A DNA stretch of 64,000 nt, from NCBI GenBank assembly GCA_902476355.1, contig CABSCS010000003.1, positions 1 to 64,000 of the forward strand, read 5' to 3'. A model generated the notes under the pieces. The model ran no database searches and was not told the origin of the DNA. It saw only the letters and a program-made list of their open reading frames with translations. Numbering within the stretch: the first letter of the stretch is position 1; every line of letters begins with the position of its first letter. The position numbers and the translations under genes are program-made. The stretch is from UMGS2069 sp900557585. GTDB taxonomy: Bacteria; Bacillota; Clostridia; Christensenellales; UBA1242. Shown in pieces: positions 39,168 to 47,345 of the stretch.

Positions 39168-40727
39168 TCACAAAACAAAAGCAAGCACAAGACAAACTGC
39201 ACAAATTGCAAAGCATGACGATGAAAGCCAGATTTTTGGTTTCTTTTCTAAAAATGTATAGTCTGTCATGAACATTACAGACGCAATCAGTGTGAAAGTG
39301 AAAGCAATAATCCACCAATAGTTTGCACCCGCAAGTGTAATCGAGCCGAACACTCTTCCTATCAGAGTCACAAACCACATCAACCACTTAAACGCGACAA
39401 GACCAAAGCCAAGCGGTTTGAATATGATTCCAAAAATTGAAAACGAAAACATTATCATGAACGCAATGCTTGCAACAGGAATTGCAAGAAGGTTTGCAAC
39501 AATACTGAAAATTGAAAGATTTTTGAAACACAAAATCAAAGTTGGAAGTGTTCCAATTTGTGCAGAAATTGAAACCGCAAGCGCCGATGCCAACTTTTTG
39601 TGAAAAGCCCTTGCAAAGAATCTTTCAAAAGTTTTTGCAAGCAAAATTATTCCAAGAACCGCGCCAAAACTCAGTCTGAAACCCGCACTGTAAATTTGAA
39701 ATGGACAAACAAGCAAAATCAAAATTGCAGCAAGAGAAAGTGCCGAAAGCGAGTCATATTCTTTTCGCCTCATTTTCAAATAGAGCATGACAAAAGTCAT
39801 TACAAATGCACGAGTAACTGAAATTGTGAAACCGCACAAAAATGCATAGATAAATGTTACCGCCGAAACAACAAAAAATTTGGTTTTATCCCCTGCTTGG
39901 CAAAGTCCCAAGACAAAAGAAAGCAGTGTTACAATAAAACCAACATGCAGACCACTGACCGCAAGAAGGTGTGCAATCCCACTTGCAGAAAACACTTCGC
40001 TTATATCATCGTCAAGTTCTCCGCGGTCACCAAACAACATTGTATAGGCAAGTTCGCTATAATCCTCATCAAGCCAATATGACAAAGAATCTTTGATTGA
40101 AAGTTTATATTTCTGCGCAAGATTGCGGTCTTTTGTTCCAACAAGCAACGAATCCGCCTCGCTTCCATAACCCGTGAGTGACACGCCTTTGTTTGCATAG
40201 TAAAAATAGGTTTGTTTAAACGAAAATTTTGGTTTTGAAACATTCACAGTTGAAACAATTGTAGAACCAATGGCAAAATCTTCACTTCTTCCGTCATCGG
40301 AATCAAGATAAAGCATAACTTTGCCACGAACCTTTTTATAGTTTCCGTTTTCTTCAATAACATAAACGTGGTCAAGCGAAATCACATATTTCCCTTTTTT
40401 AGAAACATAAACATCGTCTGTAACCCTGCCATAAACTTTGTAAACACCATTAAAATTGTTGTTGGCGGACTTAATTATTTCCGAATTTAAAAAAGTAAGC
40501 CCCGCAAAAAGCACAAAAGCAATAGCAATCGACAACACTTTGAACAACTTTTTGTCTTTCGCCTTCACACATTTAACAACAATTGTGCAAATTGTAAGTG
40601 CAAGCGAAATGCCCGCCAAAATAAAATGAAAAATGTCTGCAATATAAAAACTGCTTGAAAAAACAATGCCAGCAATCGCGAACAGACAAATTGAAACAAG
40701 CGGACGATAGTTGAACAATTTCTTCAT
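39168..40727 (-). CDS. comEC: ComEC/Rec2 DNA-uptake channel lacking the C-terminal metallo-hydrolase domain
   Basis: 519 aa from the ATG at 40727. An N-terminal pair of membrane segments and an OB-like soluble region (about residues 70-200) are followed by the competence domain with HLLAVSGLHVGFI (about 255-267) and several further membrane segments. Full ComEC of about 750 aa ends in a metallo-beta-lactamase-like domain proposed to degrade one DNA strand; here the protein stops after the last membrane segment, so that domain is missing or encoded elsewhere. Its promoter places the transcript start at the ATG. Role in transformation is inferred from family only. Confidence 0.88.
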   Translation of the reverse strand: MKKLFNYRPLVSICLFAIAGIVFSSSFYIADIFHFILAGISLALTICTIVVKCVKAKDKKLFKVLSIAIAFVLFAGLTFLNSEIIKSANNNFNGVYKVYGRVTDDVYVSKKGKYVISLDHVYVIEENGNYKKVRGKVMLYLDSDDGRSEDFAIGSTIVSTVNVSKPKFSFKQTYFYYANKGVSLTGYGSEADSLLVGTKDRNLAQKYKLSIKDSLSYWLDEDYSELAYTMLFGDRGELDDDISEVFSASGIAHLLAVSGLHVGFIVTLLSFVLGLCQAGDKTKFFVVSAVTFIYAFLCGFTISVTRAFVMTFVMLYLKMRRKEYDSLSALSLAAILILLVCPFQIYSAGFRLSFGAVLGIILLAKTFERFFARAFHKKLASALAVSISAQIGTLPTLILCFKNLSIFSIVANLLAIPVASIAFMIMFSFSIFGIIFKPLGFGLVAFKWLMWFVTLIGRVFGSITLAGANYWWIIAFTFTLIASVMFMTDYTFLEKKPKIWLSSSCFAICAVCLVLAFVL

Positions 40728-40733
40728 GGCTTT

Positions 40734-40762
40734 ATTATAACAGACATTTTTCACACCTACAA
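40734..40762 (-). promoter_or_regulatory. comEC promoter, apparently leaderless
   Basis: TTGTAG (40757-40762) and TATAAT (40734-40739) on the minus strand, spaced 17 nt. Only 6 nt separate the -10 element from the ATG at 40727, and no Shine-Dalgarno site is present. Confidence 0.65.
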
Positions 40763-40771
40763 TTGTTTGCA

Positions 40772-40797
40772 TAAAAAAAGTGAGGCAATTGCCCCAC
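40772..40797 (-). terminator. terminator after the 247-aa gene
   Basis: GTGGGGCAATTGCCTCAC stem with a run of seven T on the minus strand, just past the stop at 40804. Confidence 0.85.
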
Positions 40798-40803
40798 CTG
40801 TTT

Positions 40804-41547
40804 CTATTTTCCTGGTTGATCAGCGTCTTCGTTTTCTTGAATCAAAACTTTCATTTTTCTGTAAATTTCCCTTTGAGAAGGAGTCAAATCTTCTTCAACT
40901 GGCAAAGCGAAAATTTGTGCAGTTTCACCATTTGCATGGCGAACAAAAAAGTTGTCAACTTTTGGATCAACAGAACAATCATATGAAAGGTCTCCAACAA
41001 TCATTGAAACGTTGATTTTTTCTTTGTTATATCTTCCAGCACTTTCCAAAACTCCAGAAAATGAATGTTTTGAACCGTCTTGATATTTTTTCTCCACAAT
41101 AATTCGGTCACCAATAAATTGGTTATAAAGTGAATAGCGTGGGTCGTTTGCAATGTCGGTTTCCAAACGATTGTCAACAGCGCAATTGTGTTCAAACAAT
41201 TTTGAAGCAGTTTTCAAAGTTTTTGGGTCGTTGTGGAAAATCACGTTTCTTGCATCTGAAATGATTTCTTCAATCAAAAATCCAGGGCGAAGAGTTTTTT
41301 CTGCAAACAAACCTCTTGTTTTCTTTACAAGATTTGTGTTGAAAATTGCATAAATTTCTTCGCAACATTTGTGTGCACTTTCAAAAGTTGTATTAAAGTC
41401 AAGCATAATAGAATCCGGATAAATTGCTTTGATTCTTGCACGAACCAAACCTTTTTGACCATATTTGTTATAGCAAATCACTTTCACGAAATCTTGGTTT
41501 CCGTGTGCATTGTGAAGTTCTTGAAGAGCATACATATCAAATTTCAT
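40804..41547 (-). CDS. conserved-looking hypothetical protein
   Basis: 247 aa from the ATG at 41547, which has an AAAAAGGAGAAAA site. Soluble and mixed alpha/beta in character, no membrane segment or signal peptide. Two regions have a beta-barrel feel (FVKVICYNKYGQKGLVRARI near the start and DRIIVEKKYQDGSKHSFSG near residue 165), with a charged helical end. I do not recognise a domain. It is a single-gene unit with its own terminator between comEC and tRNA-Glu. Confidence 0.75.
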   Translation of the reverse strand: MKFDMYALQELHNAHGNQDFVKVICYNKYGQKGLVRARIKAIYPDSIMLDFNTTFESAHKCCEEIYAIFNTNLVKKTRGLFAEKTLRPGFLIEEIISDARNVIFHNDPKTLKTASKLFEHNCAVDNRLETDIANDPRYSLYNQFIGDRIIVEKKYQDGSKHSFSGVLESAGRYNKEKINVSMIVGDLSYDCSVDPKVDNFFVRHANGETAQIFALPVEEDLTPSQREIYRKMKVLIQENEDADQPGK

Positions 41548-41773
41548 TGGATTTTCTCCTTTTTGTGGCAAAAGCCGAAACATATTTTGTAAAAAGATTA
41601 TACAACACTTCCGCCCCATAGTCAATAGTCAATTTTGAAGAAAAAGACAACACTTATATGATTTTTTCCAGCATTGAAAACTAAAATAAAAATTTGATTG
41701 TTTGAAAAATTGTAAAGGGAAAACAATAAATTCATTCCCTCAAAAATTTTCATCACTAATTCAAATGCAACTT

Positions 41774-41879
41774 GCTATAATGTGAACACAGTGAACTATC
41801 ATGCGAGCCATAGCATACTATCATGCAACGCAGTTGCTATCATTCAAAGTTGTTTCAATCACTTCGCAAAATGATAGAC
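41774..41879. repeat. CTATCATG-hairpin repeat cluster, first copy
   Basis: Three units of CTATCAT(G/T), plus a decayed CTATAATG, are spaced 19-22 nt and separated by different small hairpin linkers such as GCAACGCAGTTGC and GCGAGCCATAGC. The same motif recurs at 62010-62098. Nothing coding is present. The rest of the 41548-41934 gap is AT-rich. Confidence 0.65.
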
Positions 41880-41900
41880 AAATTTTAATAAATTTGACAT

Positions 41901-41936
41901 AAAAAAAGTTCTAATTTTCATTAGAACTTTTTTTTG
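41901..41936. terminator. terminator next to tRNA-Glu
   Basis: AAAGTTCTAAT/ATTAGAACTTT stem flanked by A- and T-runs, able to work on both strands. On the minus strand it directly follows the tRNA. Confidence 0.85.
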
Positions 41937-42009
41937 GTACCACCACGGAGAATCGAACTCCGGTCCCCAGCGTGAGAGGCTGGTGTCCTAACCGCTAGAC
42001 TATGATGGC
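41935..42009 (-). tRNA. tRNA-Glu (anticodon CTC), CCA encoded
   Basis: A 75-nt cloverleaf on the minus strand: acceptor GCCATCA/TGGTGGT (two G-T wobbles), D-arm TAGCGGTTAGGA, anticodon stem CCAGC/GCTGG with loop CTCTCAC giving CTC, T-arm CCGGAGTTCGATTCTCCGT-like, A73 and a genomic CCA end. Confidence 0.95.
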
Positions 42010-42152
42010 ATATCGGTTAACATGGCAGATTATATCACAATTTATTTTCCTGTGCAATAGTTTTTTAGCGTTTTATGGAAACAATTTTATTTTTATGACA
42101 TGCAAACACCAACAAAAACAATTATCAGGCAAAAGAAAAAGTGCTTTCGCAC

Positions 42153-42458
42153 TTATTTTCTGTTTTTCAGTTTCTTCTTTGCCAAGATTTTTTCAGCCTC
42201 GGCTTCGTCAACATATTTTTTAGCATTTTCTTCTTCTGCCTGTTTTGAAAGCCTATCCACAATTTCGTTGAGTTCAAGTTGAAGCGGACTGATATATTTT
42301 GCATATCTTGCAGTAAGTTCTTGAACTTTTTTCTGATTTTTTTCAGAATAAAGATCAAAGCCTTCGGGTTTCACAAGTTCAGCATACTCATTTGCGCACG
42401 CATTATAAAGTGCATCAAGTTGCTGATTTATTTCGTCATATCTTTCTTGATCGGTCAT
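42153..42458 (-). CDS. small charged coiled-coil protein, unknown
   Basis: 101 aa, soluble, almost wholly helical by composition, with heptad-like Leu/Ile spacing between residues 5 and 95 and a basic end (KILAKKKLKNRK). No family recognised. It starts 10 nt after the stop of the 242-aa gene and has a GGAGG site, so the two probably act together. Confidence 0.7.
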   Translation of the reverse strand: MTDQERYDEINQQLDALYNACANEYAELVKPEGFDLYSEKNQKKVQELTARYAKYISPLQLELNEIVDRLSKQAEEENAKKYVDEAEAEKILAKKKLKNRK

Positions 42459-42467
42459 GTTTGCCTC

Positions 42468-43196
42468 CTATGCAGGAAAACTTTTATTTACAATGTCCAA
42501 AATTTCGCAAAGACGTTTGTCAATTTCTTTTTCTTTACCTTCGCCAGCCTTTATTGCAGTTATGAATGCTCTGATATATTTCACATCGCCATTTTTCACA
42601 CAGCAGATTGCTGAACCAATAACTTCTTGAAGTTCACCCTTAGTAAGGCTTCCCTTTTTGATTTTTTTCAAACCTTGAACATAATCTTTCAAATCTTTAA
42701 GCAAAAATGCAAGACGTGATAAAACGTCTTTGTCAACAATCACAACTTCTGGTTTTTTCGCCTCGCGAATTACTTCTGATTTGGTCATGATTTTTGAAAC
42801 CAAAGTGTTTTTGAAGCGCACAATGATGCTTTGGCAAAACTCTGAATATGGGCCTGCTGGGTCTTCGGTTTTAGAATAGTATCTTGAAAGAAGGTCAGAT
42901 GCTGAAAGTTTTTTGTCATCAAGATAGTTGAGCAAAGAAAAAGTGAACGCAATAAACTTGTGTGCCTCTTCTGGGGCATATAAATATCCCGCCTTTGAGG
43001 TTGCTGCTCTGAACTCTTTTTCAAAGTTAAAGTTTATCATGCACTCTTTAATTGCATCAAAAACAAGGTCAACACTTGCAATTGCTTTTAAAACATCGCT
43101 CACGCGCTTATCAATCATAATAAATTTTGATGCTGTCATCTTGTCACAAGCATCAACAAATGGTTTAATTTGGCTGTAAATTTGTTCTTCTGTCAT
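42468..43196 (-). CDS. hypothetical helical protein
   Basis: 242 aa, soluble, alpha-helical in composition, no signal peptide or membrane segment. A lysine-rich hinge (GLKKIKKGSLTKGE) lies near residues 180-195. I find no catalytic motif and no family. First gene of a two-gene unit with the 101-aa coiled-coil protein; GGTGG site upstream of the ATG. Confidence 0.7.
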   Translation of the reverse strand: MTEEQIYSQIKPFVDACDKMTASKFIMIDKRVSDVLKAIASVDLVFDAIKECMINFNFEKEFRAATSKAGYLYAPEEAHKFIAFTFSLLNYLDDKKLSASDLLSRYYSKTEDPAGPYSEFCQSIIVRFKNTLVSKIMTKSEVIREAKKPEVVIVDKDVLSRLAFLLKDLKDYVQGLKKIKKGSLTKGELQEVIGSAICCVKNGDVKYIRAFITAIKAGEGKEKEIDKRLCEILDIVNKSFPA

Positions 43197-43366
43197 ATTT
43201 CCACCTTTATCCGTACTCTCATTTTACCATAGTTTGCAGACAATGCAAAATAATTTTTCAAAGTTTAGGCAATAATTCATCAAAAACATACAAAAAATGT
43301 CAGAAACTATTTCCTTTTTTGAATATTCATGATATAATGCTTGTGAATTTTGAAAAGGAGCAAAAA

Positions 43367-43897
43367 ATGGATATCAGTGCAAACACAACCATAAGTAAAC
43401 TTGTCTTGTTATATGTGTTCGACAAAATGGAAATGCCGCTCACCGAAGCAACCATCACTGATATGTGTTGCAATCGCAACTCCTGGATAAGTTATCTCAC
43501 ATGCAAAGAAGTTCTTGCCGACCTTGTTGAAAACAACTTCATTGTTCTGAGCACTTCTTCAAACGGAGACCAATATTATACAATCACAACCGACGGTAGG
43601 TCTTGCCTTTCATACTTCTTTATGAAGATTCCTGCAAGTTTGAGAGATGAAATCAACGTCTTCATTCGTGAAAACCGCCAAGTTTTCAGAAGAAAACAAG
43701 AGTTTTTCAGCGACTATTATAAAAATGCCGATGGCTCTTATACCGTTTTAATGCGCATTGTTGAACCACTTGGAACAAAAATGGAACTTAAAATGAACGT
43801 TGCAAACCGTGGCGTTGCCAAAATTGTTTATAACAAATGGGAAGAACGCGCAAGCCAAGTTTATGGCGCACTATATGACATTTTAATTGATCAATAA
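43367..43897 (+). CDS. DUF4364 family protein, winged-helix-like
   Basis: 176 aa from the ATG at 43367 with an AAAAGGAG site. The N-terminal 75 residues (KLVLLYVFDKMEMPLTEATI through YYTITTDGRSCLSYF) have the helix-turn-helix plus wing pattern seen in DUF4364 proteins of clostridia; the rest is the family's alpha/beta C-terminal domain. Probably a DNA-binding regulator; the target is unknown. A TATAAT at 43333-43338 is the likely -10 element, with only a weak -35. It is divergent from the 242-aa gene and ends in a terminator. Confidence 0.8.
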   Translation: MDISANTTISKLVLLYVFDKMEMPLTEATITDMCCNRNSWISYLTCKEVLADLVENNFIVLSTSSNGDQYYTITTDGRSCLSYFFMKIPASLRDEINVFIRENRQVFRRKQEFFSDYYKNADGSYTVLMRIVEPLGTKMELKMNVANRGVAKIVYNKWEERASQVYGALYDILIDQ

Positions 43898-43931
43898 AAC
43901 TCCCCCACTTCACAGCAGAGGAGTTTTTTTA
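43898..43931 (+). terminator. terminator after the DUF4364 gene
   Basis: AACTCC/GGAGTT stem with a 16-nt loop and seven T. Confidence 0.7.
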
Positions 43932-44189
43932 TTGCATATCATATCACCTAAAATTCAAATACTATGTGCAATTTGAACAAGTTTGCACATAATCCCCATT
44001 TCCATTGATTTTTTCAGCGATTTTTTGAAAGTTTCACCGCATAATAAATAAAACAAAAATAAAAAAAATAGTCATTAAATGATAAAAATGATAAAATCCA
44101 TTATTTTATGTAAAGAAAAATACAATTTATCATATTTTAATAACTATTTATAAAAAAATTATATAAGTAAGATTTCTTGCTAAAATTAT

Positions 44190-44690
44190 CTAACCATCCA
44201 ATCTTTTTTTGTCGAAAATTGCACGTTCGCCATAAACAAGAATTGGAACAAGTGTTCTTTCTTGCAATTGTTCATATGCTTTTTTGCTGATTTGTTCTTT
44301 GCTTTCACAAAGTTTTCCATCATCATCGGTATATTCGAACTTCAAATTATAAACTGTATAGTTATAAACAACGCCATTATTGTTCTCGGTTACAAGAGTT
44401 TCAGACAAGTCCAAAATTTTTCCGTTTTCTGGATGACCTTTTCTTGCAACTTCAAAAGACTTTTTGCCGTCAAGAATCAATCTCACGCCATTGTAAACAA
44501 AAAAGCCTGATGCACCAAGCATGATAAATCCGATAACAAACATGAAAATTCTTCCAGTTTTGTCATCTGCATCTTTATTCCCCGAAGCATTAACAAGCAC
44601 AAGAATCGCAATGAAAACAGCAATTGCTGCAACAACAATTTGAGTGATTCCGCCAGTGACCGTTCCACGATTATACTTCTTTCTTTCCAT
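44190..44690 (-). CDS. two-pass membrane protein with DUF3592-like domain
   Basis: 166 aa. Two membrane segments (about residues 17-35 and 48-70) are followed by a soluble beta-rich part with NYTVYNLKFEYTDDDGK and LVPILVYGERAIFD, much like DUF3592 proteins. The ATG has a strong TAGGAGG site, which sits directly after the second tRNA-like hairpin element; co-transcription with tRNA-Leu is therefore possible. Confidence 0.75.
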   Translation of the reverse strand: MERKKYNRGTVTGGITQIVVAAIAVFIAILVLVNASGNKDADDKTGRIFMFVIGFIMLGASGFFVYNGVRLILDGKKSFEVARKGHPENGKILDLSETLVTENNNGVVYNYTVYNLKFEYTDDDGKLCESKEQISKKAYEQLQERTLVPILVYGERAIFDKKRLDG

Positions 44691-44706
44691 TTTTTCCTCC
44701 TAAGAA

Positions 44707-44743
44707 TGGTGCAAGCGAACAGGGACAGAGTTCTTTCGCTTAC
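44707..44743 (-). ncRNA. short tRNA-like hairpin ending in ACCA
   Basis: On the minus strand GTAAGCGAA and TTCGCTTGC pair over 9 bp (one wobble) around a 15-nt loop, then ACCA follows as in a tRNA 3' end. Loop and 3' arm (GTCCCTG, TTCGCTTGCACCA) look like a decayed copy of the 3' half of the adjacent tRNA-Leu. Whether it is made as a separate RNA is unknown. Confidence 0.45.
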
Positions 44744-44764
44744 AAAATTATATATTATTATTTA

Positions 44765-44896
44765 TGGTGCAAGCGAAGGGGGCGACGCGTTAAGAAAAGC
44801 GTTGATAACGCTTTTTAGCCAAAGCCTGGGAGAACATGTAATGTTCGGTCTGGCACGACAGTGCGAACCCCAGGGGTGCTGAGTTCCTTCGCTTAC
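44765..44896 (-). ncRNA. 132-nt structured element with an acceptor-like stem and ACCA end
   Basis: The ends GTAAGCGAAGG and CCTTCGCTTGC form 11 bp (one wobble) with ACCA left unpaired at the 3' side. Inside are several perfect hairpins: CCCC/GGGG, GCAC-TGTC-GTGC, GAACAT-TAC-ATGTTC and AAGCGTT-ATC-AACGCTT. It begins about 20 nt after the tRNA-Leu CCA on the same strand. Either a structured RNA with a tRNA-like end or a degenerate insertion remnant. Confidence 0.45.
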
Positions 44897-44916
44897 AAAA
44901 ACCGTACAATTTTTTA

Positions 44917-45003
44917 TGGTGCGAGCGAAGGGACTCGAACCCCCACGGGATTTCTCCCATATGGACCTGAACCATATGCGTCTGCCAATTTCGCCACGCT
45001 CGC
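44917..45003 (-). tRNA. tRNA-Leu (anticodon CAG), CCA encoded
   Basis: Class II tRNA on the minus strand: acceptor GCGAGCG/CGCTCGC, D-arm with TTGGCAGACGC typical of tRNA-Leu, anticodon stem TATGG/CCATA with loop TTCAGGT giving CAG, a long variable arm (GGGAGAAATCCC) and T-arm with GGTTCGAGTCC. A73 and genomic CCA follow. Confidence 0.95.
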
Positions 45004-45094
45004 AAACATGAACATTTTATCATTATATAAACAAAAACGCAAGTTTATTATAATGTTTTATCTTCATTCGACACAACTCTTCTGTTTTTCACAC

Positions 45095-45126
45095 AAAAAA
45101 GCACTCAAAAATTGAGTGCTTTTTAT
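45095..45126 (-). terminator. terminator after relA
   Basis: AAAAAGCACTCAA/TTGAGTGCTTTTT stem with a 3-nt loop just beyond the relA stop; could work both ways. Confidence 0.85.
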
Positions 45127-45135
45127 TTTTGATAT

Positions 45136-47292
45136 TTATCTGTAAACTTCATAAACATTGCCGAGAGCGCCGATTTTGTTCATGATTTCATCAAGTTGCT
45201 TGCGGTCTTGAATGCGAACACCAATTGAAAGAACAATGTCTTCGGTTTCTTTTGCTTTTTCTGTTGTGATATATGTGATATCAATATTGTTTTCTGCAAT
45301 TTTTGTTGAAACCGCGTTGATAACGCCAGATGTGTTTTTTGCAATCACTTTGAAAGAAGCGTCATAAACATTTCCTGTTTTATCTTCTGTCCAACGAGTG
45401 TCTATGATACGGTCTTCTTCAAGACGTTCAAGCGCCTTGCAGTCTTTTCGGTGAATGGTTACGCCTGCTCCTCTTGAAACATATCCAACAATCTCATCGC
45501 CCGGAACTGGGTTGCAACATTTTGCAAAACGTTTTAAAAGGTCGTTGTGTCCACCAATCAAGACACCACCGTTTGTTTTTTGATGCGCTTTTTGACGCTT
45601 TGCTTTTTTCTCTTCTTTTGCAAGATTTTTAAGTTTTGTTACAACTTTTCCAAGCATTTGATGACTTGTAAGTCCGCCATAGCCAACAATGACAAACATG
45701 TCATCAACACTTTGCAAGTGAAATTGGTTTTGAATTTCTTCAATTGTGTCTTTCTCGTCAAGAAGTTGTGCCAAAGTGAAGCCATTTTGCTTTGCATAGT
45801 TTTCCAAAATGTCGCGACCAAGTTTGCTGTTTTCATCACGCTTTTCTTTCTTGAAATATGCTCTGATTTTTGAAACTGCTTCACGACTTTTTACAATTTT
45901 GAGCCAGTCACGAGATGGTCCCCTTGTGTTTGAAGAAGTGATAATTTCAACCATGTCGCCAGTTTTAAGCGGAGTTGAAAGTGGAACCATTTTCCCATTT
46001 ACTTTTGCGCCCGAACAGCGATTTCCAAGGTTCGAGTGAATTGAATAGGCAAAGTCCAAAGGAATTGAATCTTTCGGAAGTTCAATAACATCATAGTTTG
46101 GTGTGAAAACAAAAATTTCGTCTTCATAGAAGCCTTTTTGAATGTTTTCAAGAAACTGTTCTGCGTTGTCCTCTACCTGTTTAAGTTTGGTTGACTTTGT
46201 CAGTTCGTTTCGAAGGTTTTTAAGCGCCCTTCCGGTTCCAATTGAATGAACTCCCCTTTCCTTATAAATCCAGTGAGCCGCAAGTCCATATTCGCAATAT
46301 GAGTGCATTTCTTCGGTTCGAATTTGAACTTCGAAAGGAATCTTCTTTCCGTCTTCTTCATAATAAACCGTTGTGTGAAGTGACATATAAAGATTTTTCT
46401 TTGGGTTTGCAATATAGTCTTTCATTCTGCCAGGAGCAGGTGTGAAAGTGTCGCTGATTGCGCCAAGCATTGTATAGCAGTCTTTGATATCTTTAACAAT
46501 AACGCGGAGTGCCAAAATATCAAAAACATTGTCTTTGCCCTTAATTTGCCACTTTTTGAAAATTGAAAAACCACTTTTTCTTCGGCTTTGAACCCTTGCT
46601 TCAACATTGTTGATTTTTGCAAGTTCGCTTATTTTTTTGTGAAGATATTCAATTGTTCTTTCGCTCTTTTTATAATATTCATCAAGAAAGTTATTAACAT
46701 CTTTATAATCTTCTGGATAAAGATATTTAAAGCAATATTCTTCAAGTTGCTTTTTAAACAAGTTCATTCCAAGACGCTCTGCAATTGGAACAAAAAGGTC
46801 GTTTGTAACGCTTGCAATGCGAACACGAATTGTTGGGTCTTTAATTTCAAGCGATTTCATGTTATCGAACTGGTCGGCAAGTTTCACAAAGGCAACTCTT
46901 GCATCTCCGCCCATTGCAAGAAACATTTTGCGGAGTTTTTCGGCGTTTTTAGGCTCGATATAATATGCTTTTTTCACCATTGAAAGTTTTGTGAGACCTT
47001 TCAAAATGTCTAATACTTCATTTCCAAAATTGTCTGAAATTTCTTTTTCGGTTGTATCGGTGTCGTCAAGCAAGTCATGCAAAAAGCCACAGATAACAGT
47101 TTGTTCATCTGCTTTGAAATCTACAAGCGTGTTTGCAATGTTGAAAGAGTGAACAATGCATTCTTCCCCATTTTCACGAAATTTGCCGTCCAGTTTTTTG
47201 CTTGCAAAATCAAACGCAAGCAAAATTTTTGAAACACCCTCGGGTGAATATAGTTTTTCAATTTTGTCGTTAAATGTTTGATTCAGTTCCAT
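45136..47292 (-). CDS. relA: bifunctional (p)ppGpp synthetase/hydrolase, RelA/SpoT family
   Basis: 718 aa, the usual long Rel length. Domains in order: HD hydrolase (about residues 30-180, with a His in VHSFNIAN and the HDLLDD pair), synthetase (about 230-350, with RRKSGFSIFKKW, ALRVIV and FEVQIRTEEMHSYCEYG), TGS (about 395-455), helical and zinc-finger-like part with CCNPVPGDEIVGY (about 590), and a C-terminal ACT domain. It makes and degrades the stringent-response alarmone in response to amino-acid starvation. The ATG has an AAGGTG site; it begins after the terminator of the lipoprotein gene. Confidence 0.96.
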   Translation of the reverse strand: MELNQTFNDKIEKLYSPEGVSKILLAFDFASKKLDGKFRENGEECIVHSFNIANTLVDFKADEQTVICGFLHDLLDDTDTTEKEISDNFGNEVLDILKGLTKLSMVKKAYYIEPKNAEKLRKMFLAMGGDARVAFVKLADQFDNMKSLEIKDPTIRVRIASVTNDLFVPIAERLGMNLFKKQLEEYCFKYLYPEDYKDVNNFLDEYYKKSERTIEYLHKKISELAKINNVEARVQSRRKSGFSIFKKWQIKGKDNVFDILALRVIVKDIKDCYTMLGAISDTFTPAPGRMKDYIANPKKNLYMSLHTTVYYEEDGKKIPFEVQIRTEEMHSYCEYGLAAHWIYKERGVHSIGTGRALKNLRNELTKSTKLKQVEDNAEQFLENIQKGFYEDEIFVFTPNYDVIELPKDSIPLDFAYSIHSNLGNRCSGAKVNGKMVPLSTPLKTGDMVEIITSSNTRGPSRDWLKIVKSREAVSKIRAYFKKEKRDENSKLGRDILENYAKQNGFTLAQLLDEKDTIEEIQNQFHLQSVDDMFVIVGYGGLTSHQMLGKVVTKLKNLAKEEKKAKRQKAHQKTNGGVLIGGHNDLLKRFAKCCNPVPGDEIVGYVSRGAGVTIHRKDCKALERLEEDRIIDTRWTEDKTGNVYDASFKVIAKNTSGVINAVSTKIAENNIDITYITTEKAKETEDIVLSIGVRIQDRKQLDEIMNKIGALGNVYEVYR

Positions 47293-47303
47293 GTTGTCAC
47301 CTT

Positions 47304-47345
47304 AAAAATAAAGGCTTGAACCAAAGTTGTTCAAGCCTTATAAAA
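47304..47345 (-). terminator. terminator after the lipoprotein gene
   Basis: AAGGCTTGAAC/GTTCAAGCCTT stem of 11 bp with following T-rich run on the minus strand. Confidence 0.85.

Noticed and set aside
39115..39387. N-terminal extension of holA
   Set aside because: The open frame runs upstream but is Cys-rich, overlaps comEC and lacks a ribosome site; the GTG at 39114 has AAGGAGAA.
41774..42098. CRISPR array
   Set aside because: The CTATCATG units are too short and their spacing and linkers are hairpins, not unique spacers; no cas gene is present.
44790..45023. 77-aa reading frame over tRNA-Leu
   Set aside because: It is the known type of false protein that arises from translating a tRNA gene (RAWRNWQTHMVQVHMGEIPWG-like shadow, kept short here).
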